Source of the DNA: Candidatus Thiosymbion sp.
GTDB taxonomy: Bacteria; Pseudomonadota; Gammaproteobacteria; Chromatiales; Chromatiaceae
NCBI GenBank assembly: GCA_018435665.1
Contig: JAHDND010000004.1
Span: 62,001 to 126,000 of the forward strand
Direction of reading: 5' to 3'
Length of the DNA stretch: 64,000 bases
The notes under the pieces were generated by a model. It had not been told where the DNA came from. It saw only the letters and a list, made by a program, of their open reading frames with translations, and searched no databases. Positions 59,133-64,000 of the stretch are shown piece after piece (within the stretch, counting starts at the first letter, position 1; the number at the start of each line of letters is the position of its first letter). The translations under genes were made by a program, and so were the position numbers.

Positions 59133-60041
59133 CTAGGCGCGGGCCGCGACCCTCGATCGGGAGCCGGCGCGGGCCAGCTCGGGTTGCAGGGCCTCCTTCC
59201 GCACGACCTTGCGCGCGTCCCGCCCCTTCTCGACCCGGCCGCCCTTCTCCAGCCAGACGATGGCCCCGGTGGGGCAGCGCTCGATGGCGATCCGGGAGGC
59301 GAGGCTGTTCTTGGCGTAATCGACCACCGCCAGGTTGTCGCGGATCTCGATCAGGCCTTCGGGGGAGTCCTGGGCGCAGCGGCCACAGGCGGTGCAGATG
59401 ACCTCGCACTCTTTCTCGGCCTCGTCACCGAAGGCCTGGTTGTTGCAGGCGACCCAGAGCTGGTGGCTGACGGGGTGGAGGCTGAACAGGTCCTTGGGGC
59501 AGACATCGACGCAGTCGCCGCAGGCGGTGCAGTCGGCCTCGGTCACCACCGGGAGGCCGTGGCGGTTCATGTGGATGGCGTCGAAATCGCATACCTCGGC
59601 GCAGTCGCCCAGGCCCAGGCAACCCCAGGCGCAGCCCTTGCCGCCACCGGAGACCAGGGCCGCCGCCCGGCAGGACTCGACGCCGCCATAGGAGGCGCGG
59701 ATGTAGGCCACGTGGGTGCCCCCGGCGCAGGCCAGGCGGGCGACGCGCTTCTCCTCCTTGCCCAGGTCGACGCCGAGGAAGTTGGCGATGACCTGGTTCA
59801 TGTCCTTGGAGTTGACGGTGCACTTGGCCGGCTCGATCCGCCCCTGGACCAGCATTTCGGCGAAGGGGCGACAGCCCGCCGTGCCACAGGCGCCGCAATT
59901 GGCCTTGGGCAGCAGGTCCTCGACCTGATCGATGCGTGGGTCTTCGAAGACAAAGAGACGCTTGTTGGCCAGGACCAGGATGCTGGCCAGCATCAGGCCC
60001 AGGGCGCTCATGAAGGCGACGGCAACGAAAATAGACGGCAT
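59133..60041 (-). CDS. rnfB: Electron transport complex subunit RnfB, long polyferredoxin form
   Basis: The 302-residue product has an N-terminal membrane helix and the Rnf-specific 4Fe-4S domain CGACGTAGCRPFAEM with a later PAKC. Several further ferredoxin motifs follow (CAWGCLGLGDCAEVC, CTACGDCVDVCP, CTACGRCAQD with a distal RCPTGAI). Gammaproteobacterial RnfB proteins are usually under 200 residues, so this resembles the longer forms of anaerobes. It is the ferredoxin-side entry of Rnf. It is first in the operon, 114 bases before nifJ. Confidence 0.95.
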   Translation of the reverse strand: MPSIFVAVAFMSALGLMLASILVLANKRLFVFEDPRIDQVEDLLPKANCGACGTAGCRPFAEMLVQGRIEPAKCTVNSKDMNQVIANFLGVDLGKEEKRVARLACAGGTHVAYIRASYGGVESCRAAALVSGGGKGCAWGCLGLGDCAEVCDFDAIHMNRHGLPVVTEADCTACGDCVDVCPKDLFSLHPVSHQLWVACNNQAFGDEAEKECEVICTACGRCAQDSPEGLIEIRDNLAVVDYAKNSLASRIAIERCPTGAIVWLEKGGRVEKGRDARKVVRKEALQPELARAGSRSRVAARA

Positions 60042-60224
60042 CGTTGGCTACCCATGTTTCACGCCCCCGGGACTGGAGGCGGCCATTGACCGGTACGAAA
60101 GGAGATACGACTCAGGGGCGCCAACCTCAGGGTGCGAGGGGCGGACAGGCCGGCGACCAGGGGTAGACCAGTCGCTAGATGAGCATCCGCTAATCTACAC
60201 CGCGGCTTAACATTGAAGAATTAA

Positions 60225-60253
60225 ATTATATAAATCCATTGTATTGCGGTGCA
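60225..60253 (-). promoter_or_regulatory. Candidate promoter of the rnfB-nifJ-rnf operon
   Basis: In the AT-rich patch 60205-60245 the minus strand carries a perfect TATAAT (60230-60225). A weak -35 TGCACC (60253-60248) lies 17 bases away. No FNR box or sigma-54 signature was seen. The rest of the 373-base gap 60042-60414 holds only the truncated family 1 edge. Confidence 0.5.
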
Positions 60254-60359
60254 GCATAAACAGGCGTTGGATAGGCGTTGGATGCATCCTGGGGCATACG
60301 CGACGGCATCGCCCCCCGCGCCCGGATCTGATCAGGCGCCAACCGGATGGAGAGTCATG

Positions 60360-60395
60360 GCACCTCAATTTTCGGTTTCCCGGGTCGGGACGAGG
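60360..60395. repeat. Solo edge of repeat family 1 (truncated copy E)
   Basis: CCTCAATTTTCGGTTTCCCG and the following GGTCGGGA match the outer edge of copy C nearly base for base. The second arm is missing. It ends about 20 bases before the stop of the EgtB-like gene, whose end may have replaced the arm. Confidence 0.55.
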
Positions 60396-60414
60396 GGCAG
60401 GTGGTCCCCTGGCC

Positions 60415-61863
60415 TCAGTCCGGGGGGAAGACCAGCCGCAGGCCGCTGACCCGAAATCGATCGGCGGGGTCGGCGGGGTGACGGAAGCTGGCGCGGCGCA
60501 GACAGCGCTGGGTATGGAGGCTGGCGCCCCGCAATACGCCGAGGCCGGCGTCGAAGGCGGTCTGAGAATGGGGGTCGGGGAAGGGGCTGAAGTCCGGATA
60601 GGGGTGGAAGGGGTTGGCGCACCACTCCCACACCCGGCCGGTACCCTCGATGAGTCCGGCGCGGGCGGCGACCTCCCACTGATACTCGTGCTGGACCACG
60701 GCCCCGGTCAGGTCGCCACCCAGGCTCGCCGCCCAGGCGGCAAAGGCCCGGGCCTCGTGGCGGCTCAAGCCGGCCACTGGGTCCGCGGCGCCTAGGGGGA
60801 CGAGGCCGTTCAGGCCCAGGGCCTGCCAGTCTCCCCGGTCGTTCCGACGCCAGTGCCACGGTGCCTGGACCGGGACCTGTGCTTGGCCCTGGGCCTGGAC
60901 TGGGCTTTGTGCTTGGCCTTGGGCATGAACGAGTGCTTGGCCTTGGGCCTGAACGAGTGCTTGGCCTTGGGCCTGGCAGGCGCGCAGCCAGTCCTGCCCG
61001 GCGGCGTCCCAGAATTCCGGACTGGCATAGCCGCCGGCGCTCATGAAGCCCAGGTACTCGGCGTTGGTCACGGGGCGACGGGCGATACGGAAATTGGCCA
61101 GTTCGACCGCCTGGGGTGGCAGTTCGTTGTCATAGGCAAAGGGCTCGCCCCGGGAACCGACGCGGTAGTGGCCCTGGGTGACCAAGACCGCCTCGGCGCT
61201 GGGCATGCAGGGTTCCAGCCCCATGGCCGGATAGGACGGAGAGGGTGAAGAGGTGAATGCGAAGGTCGAGGAGGAAGAGGAGGCAAAGGCGGATGAGACG
61301 AAAGAGGGGGGCGGAGGGGGGACGGATGACTCACGCAGCGACGGCACGCCCTGACCAGTGACGGCATCGGGTACCGGGCCGGTATCAGGCCGGTCCTGTG
61401 CCCCCGCCCCCGCAGCCTCTTCCAGGCGCCGTGCTAGGAGCACCCAGAGCATGGACTCGTAATCCTGGGCCCGTTCCTGCAACAGGAACCAGGCCAGCCG
61501 GTCATCCGCCAGCAAGGGGCTGGCGGGCAGGGCCCCCGGGGTCGCCAGGCGACGCAGGTGTTCATCCTGGATCTCCCCCGCCCAGGCCAGCAGGTGGTCC
61601 CGGGGGGGCAGGTGCTCGACCGGGGCCTCCGCCGCGCCGACGGCGAAAAGGTGCCGCACCCGTCCGGCCAGGTCCCCGTCGCCGCTGAGTATCTCCCGCA
61701 GCCAGTAGAGTTCCCGGTAGACGGAGCGGCCCAGATACCAGCCCAGGGAGGCCAGGCGAGGGTGAAAGCGGGCATTGGCCGCGGCGGCGGGGACCCCGGT
61801 GAGGAGGTCCGCCATCATCGTCTGAAGGCCGCTCAACTGGCCAAGAAGGTCGGGGTGGGTCAT
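60415..61863 (-). CDS. EgtB/SUMF1-like non-haem iron enzyme with two low-complexity inserts
   Basis: This 482-residue protein has an N-terminal DinB-like helical region (FHPRLASLGWYLGRSVYREL, later HLPPRDHLLAWAGEIQDEHL) with His residues suited to iron binding. A C-terminal FGE-sulfatase/SUMF1 domain follows (FRIARRPVTNAEYLGFM, SRHEARAFAAWAASLGG, GRVWEWCANPFHPYPDF, then VLRGASLHTQ). EgtB-type enzymes join cysteine or similar thiols to histidine derivatives with O2. Substrate here is unknown and no ergothioneine partner gene is seen. Inserts are a Ser/Pro run (~185-210) and a QAQGQALV repeat (~295-335). Confidence 0.85.
   Translation of the reverse strand: MTHPDLLGQLSGLQTMMADLLTGVPAAAANARFHPRLASLGWYLGRSVYRELYWLREILSGDGDLAGRVRHLFAVGAAEAPVEHLPPRDHLLAWAGEIQDEHLRRLATPGALPASPLLADDRLAWFLLQERAQDYESMLWVLLARRLEEAAGAGAQDRPDTGPVPDAVTGQGVPSLRESSVPPPPPSFVSSAFASSSSSTFAFTSSPSPSYPAMGLEPCMPSAEAVLVTQGHYRVGSRGEPFAYDNELPPQAVELANFRIARRPVTNAEYLGFMSAGGYASPEFWDAAGQDWLRACQAQGQALVQAQGQALVHAQGQAQSPVQAQGQAQVPVQAPWHWRRNDRGDWQALGLNGLVPLGAADPVAGLSRHEARAFAAWAASLGGDLTGAVVQHEYQWEVAARAGLIEGTGRVWEWCANPFHPYPDFSPFPDPHSQTAFDAGLGVLRGASLHTQRCLRRASFRHPADPADRFRVSGLRLVFPPD
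60855..60980. repeat. 24-base minisatellite within the EgtB-like gene
   Basis: Near-identical 24-base units (60911-60934, 60935-60958, then a partial 60959-60976), with more degenerate copies toward 60855, encode AQGQALVQ-type octapeptides in frame on the minus strand. The insert lies in a surface-loop position of the SUMF1 domain. Confidence 0.9.
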
Positions 61864-61950
61864 GCTGTCCTCCTTACTGGGGTGCCCGGGCCTGAACTGG
61901 CTGGTCCTGGCCGGAACTATCCCCTGGTGGCCGTCAAGGGACGTTGATGG

Positions 61951-62032
61951 CCGTTAGTGGCGTTAACGTGAAAGTCACGTGAAAGTGTAAAATATCAATA
62001 GGTTGGCGCGCCGCCCCATGACGGTTAGTGGC
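61951..62032. repeat. Intergenic repeat, family 2, single unit
   Basis: It opens with CGTTAACGTGAAA and the inverted repeat CGTGA AAG TCACG. It then has GGTTGGCGCGCCGCCCC and CATGACGGTTAGTG. It lies in the 337-base gap between the EgtB-like gene and the thermonuclease gene, where nothing else is seen. Confidence 0.7.
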
Positions 62033-62200
62033 GGTAGTGGCTGATATTGGCCGATGGTTGCCGGCTTGGCCTCTGCCGTGCCCTCATCCTACCGAATCCC
62101 CTGGCCGGGCTCCATGCATGCCTGCCGGGTGAATGTCCGCGTTCGGTGGGACCGGGTAGCTGGTCGGGGGGCAGGGATCGGGGCCAGCCTCTCCAGCCCG

Positions 62201-62737
62201 TTAGCGGCGCCGAAACGTCCAGGGCGGTACGGGATCGGGGTCGCGCCACAGGCCCTGGTCGCCCCAGCGGGCCTGCACTTCCGCCAGGGGATACAGGACT
62301 CGGTCCAGCAAGTTCTGATCCGCGGCATAGTCGCGGTACCACCAGGCGTAACCCTCCCTCACCAGGGTCAGGCCCACGTCTTGTCCCGCCAGGCTCACCT
62401 TCCCCAGGGTCCGGCCATGGCGATCACGCTTGTCCGTGGTGACGGTCACGACCTTCCCCCCCACAAGCGCGAGCAATCGATGCCGGGCCTGGGGGCCGAA
62501 GGGCTGACTGTTCTCAGGGGCGTCGATGCCCTGGAGCCTGACCCGCTGGGTCCGCTTGGCGGGGCCCAGGACCTCGATGGTATCGCCGTCGAGGACCTTC
62601 ACCACCTGGCCCTTGAAGTTTCCTGCCAGGGCCGGGGTGATGACGAGCGAACACAAGAGGAATACCGCCAGCCGCCGCGTCCGCCCGGGTCGCCAGATCG
62701 GTTGCCGCCGTGTCCGCCACCCGGGTCGCCCTGGCAC
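62201..62737 (-). CDS. Secreted thermonuclease (SNase) family protein
   Basis: The SNase/OB-fold domain has KVLDGDTIEV, RVRLQGIDAPENSQPFG, the catalytic segment DKRDRHGRTLGKV and LVREGYAWWYRDYA. These are the Asp, Arg and Glu-Arg residues of staphylococcal nuclease. A hydrophobic signal (RLAVFLLCSLVITPALAG) precedes it, so it acts in the periplasm or outside. GTG 62737 is the nearest usable start, giving 178 residues. The frame is open to 62908 through Arg/Pro/Gly-rich sequence of doubtful coding value. The gap to the next gene (62738-63043) shows no other feature. Confidence 0.85.
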   Translation of the reverse strand: MPGRPGWRTRRQPIWRPGRTRRLAVFLLCSLVITPALAGNFKGQVVKVLDGDTIEVLGPAKRTQRVRLQGIDAPENSQPFGPQARHRLLALVGGKVVTVTTDKRDRHGRTLGKVSLAGQDVGLTLVREGYAWWYRDYAADQNLLDRVLYPLAEVQARWGDQGLWRDPDPVPPWTFRRR

Positions 62738-63043
62738 TAGCCACCGCGTCCACCCCCGAGGTCGCCAGTCGCCTGGGTGCGACCATTGTCGCGGACCCCT
62801 GGGTGAAATCGTGACCAAGCCCGGCGCCAGGGGACAACCGTCGCCGGGACCCCCACCCGGAGCGGCATCGAGCCGCTGGTCACCGGACTTCCCCGCATGA
62901 AACATCATTGTCCCCCTGCATCCCCAACTGATTAGTTGTTATGGTATCTCATGGGTAACCGGATTAGGCTCGGGACACGATTTGGCTTGGAGCACGGGAC
63001 TCGGGACATCCGGCAACCCATCATCGCCAGGGGATTGAACTTC

Positions 63044-63982
63044 ATGCACGCAAACGTTCCGGTTACCTGCCTACGCCTCCTTCTCGGGTTGGGCCTGCTG
63101 TTGACCAGCCTGGTCCTTTGGGCCGCGGGCGACGAGACCTCGGATCCGTCGGCAACCCCGGCCTTGACCCAGGAGCAGCCACGCGAACCACCGCCGCCTG
63201 CGGTGAAAACCCCACCGGAGCGAGTCTACAGCTTTGGCGTCGTCCCCCAGCAGGCCGCTACCCGGCTGGCGCGGATGTGGGTGCCCCTCCTGCAACGGGT
63301 CCAGGCCTTGAGCGGGGTACCCCTGAAATTCGACACCGCCAAGGATATCCCCACCTTCGAGCAGGGCCTGGCGGCGGGGCGTTACGACTTCGCCTACATG
63401 AATCCTTATCACTTCGTGGTCTTCAACGCCGCACCTGGCTATCGGGCCCTGGCCCGTGACCGCGACCAGCGCATTCAGGGCATCATGGTCGTGGCCCAAG
63501 AGGCCCCCTTCACTACCCTGGAGGACCTGGCGAACCGGGAGCTGGTCTTCCCCGCTCCCGGCGCCTTCGCCGCCAGCATCCTCACCCGCGCCGAACTCGA
63601 ACGACGCGGCATTCCCTTTCAGGCTCGCTTCGTCGCCTCCCACGACTCCGTCTACCTGAATGTGGCGGGGGGCCATTTCACCGCCGGCGGTGGCATTCCC
63701 CGCACCCTGGCGGCCCTCAACCCGGAGCTGCGCGGGCAATTGCGGGTCCTGTGGGCGACCCCGGACTTCACCCCCCATGCCATTGCTGTCAGTCCCCAGG
63801 TCCCGGCTCGAGATGCCCAGGCCGTGGGCCAGGCCCTCGTCGCCCTGGTCAGCGCGGCCCCGGAGTTGCTCAAGGATGCTGCCCTAGGGTCCCTGACGCT
63901 GGCCAAGGACACTGATTGGGACGACATCCGCGCCCTGGATGTCGAACGGCTGCGGCGCTTGTCCCAGATGCCCGAACCTTGA
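63044..63982 (+). CDS. PhnD-like phosphate/phosphonate-type periplasmic binding protein
   Basis: This 312-residue protein has a signal/anchor helix (CLRLLLGLGLLLTSLVLWAA), a Pro/Glu-rich linker (~30-60) and a type 2 periplasmic binding fold. Motifs are VYSFGVVPQQAATRLARMWV, GRYDFAYMNPYHFVVF and LVFPAPGAFAASILTRAELE. Such proteins bind phosphonate, phosphite or other oxyanions for ABC import, or serve as sensor inputs. ATG 63044 has AGGGGA 8 bases upstream; the frame opens earlier at 62936. The stop is 18 bases from the window end, so partners are not visible. Confidence 0.88.
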   Translation: MHANVPVTCLRLLLGLGLLLTSLVLWAAGDETSDPSATPALTQEQPREPPPPAVKTPPERVYSFGVVPQQAATRLARMWVPLLQRVQALSGVPLKFDTAKDIPTFEQGLAAGRYDFAYMNPYHFVVFNAAPGYRALARDRDQRIQGIMVVAQEAPFTTLEDLANRELVFPAPGAFAASILTRAELERRGIPFQARFVASHDSVYLNVAGGHFTAGGGIPRTLAALNPELRGQLRVLWATPDFTPHAIAVSPQVPARDAQAVGQALVALVSAAPELLKDAALGSLTLAKDTDWDDIRALDVERLRRLSQMPEP

Positions 63983-64000
63983 TGCACCCCGAACACCCGT

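Noticed and set aside
55818..60089. Long plus-strand frames opposite nifJ and rnfB
   Set aside because: Leu/Gly/Val/Asp-rich shadows without motifs; the minus strand codes recognisable Fe-S and TPP domains.
60855..60980. Regular repeats that could suggest a CRISPR array
   Set aside because: Units are head-to-tail without unique spacers, lie inside an open coding frame and encode a regular octapeptide.

Overview
The window is 64 kb of GC-rich chromosome from a gammaproteobacterium. Markers of that class include TamA/TamB, a UUG-initiated rpsT, EttA, the divergent rsmI / lpoA-yraN-dolP arrangement, HemF, and an RND pump with its own TetR regulator. A bc1 complex (petABC), cytochrome c4, a ferredoxin-NADP reductase and an Rnf operon with an embedded giant pyruvate:ferredoxin oxidoreductase together suggest a purple sulfur bacterium (Chromatiales/Chromatiaceae-like). 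That assignment is inference: no photosynthesis, ribosomal RNA or marker gene in the window proves it.

Layout. 1-7.1 kb (minus strand): tamB (cut by the window edge), tamA, a 75-residue unknown gene and ppk2. 7.4-12 kb: rpsT, a cupin, hemF, a His-rich thioredoxin, hemB and aroE. 12-25.5 kb: mostly housekeeping and repair genes (a SEC-C protein, an EEP-family enzyme, a DUF815 ATPase with a zinc-ribbon partner, ettA, mobB, a methyltransferase, tRNA-Ser, NUDIX, a family-5-like UDG, uvrC, pgsA). 25.5-32 kb: tRNA-Gly, glcD, dolP, yraN, lpoA, rsmI and a DUF302 protein. 32-37.3 kb: a TetR/RND/membrane-fusion efflux operon. 38.4-44 kb: a 1539-residue CheB-CheR-PAS-histidine kinase-REC-HPt protein with a co-transcribed GGDEF response regulator. 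44-60 kb: an electron-transfer region with cytochrome c4, petABC, fpr, and the operon rnfB-nifJ-rnfC-rnfD-rnfG-rnfE-rnfA plus a small Cys-rich membrane protein. 60.4-64 kb: an EgtB-like protein, a secreted thermonuclease and a PhnD-like binding protein.

How it fits together. The 48-60 kb block joins a proton- or sodium-motive ferredoxin reductase (Rnf), a ferredoxin-linked 2-oxoacid oxidoreductase and a ferredoxin/NADP reductase. This is a plausible route for making reduced ferredoxin and using it for reductive carboxylation or nitrogen fixation, with petABC as the linked quinol-oxidising complex. The 61-residue protein overlapping rnfA resembles the NQR maturation factor NqrM in size and layout and is the best candidate here for an undescribed component.

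Three sequence-level themes cut across the genes. (1) At least four intergenic copies of a ~100-120 bp element have 20-base inverted arms around an inner hairpin, with compensatory changes between copies. (2) A second intergenic repeat is bounded by GTTAGCG motifs around a GGGG/CCCC hairpin; five units are seen. (3) Low-complexity expansions, often with six-base periodicity, sit at termini or surface loops of many unrelated proteins (TamA, TamB, the zinc-ribbon protein, MobB, DolP, LpoA, RnfG, the EgtB-like protein).
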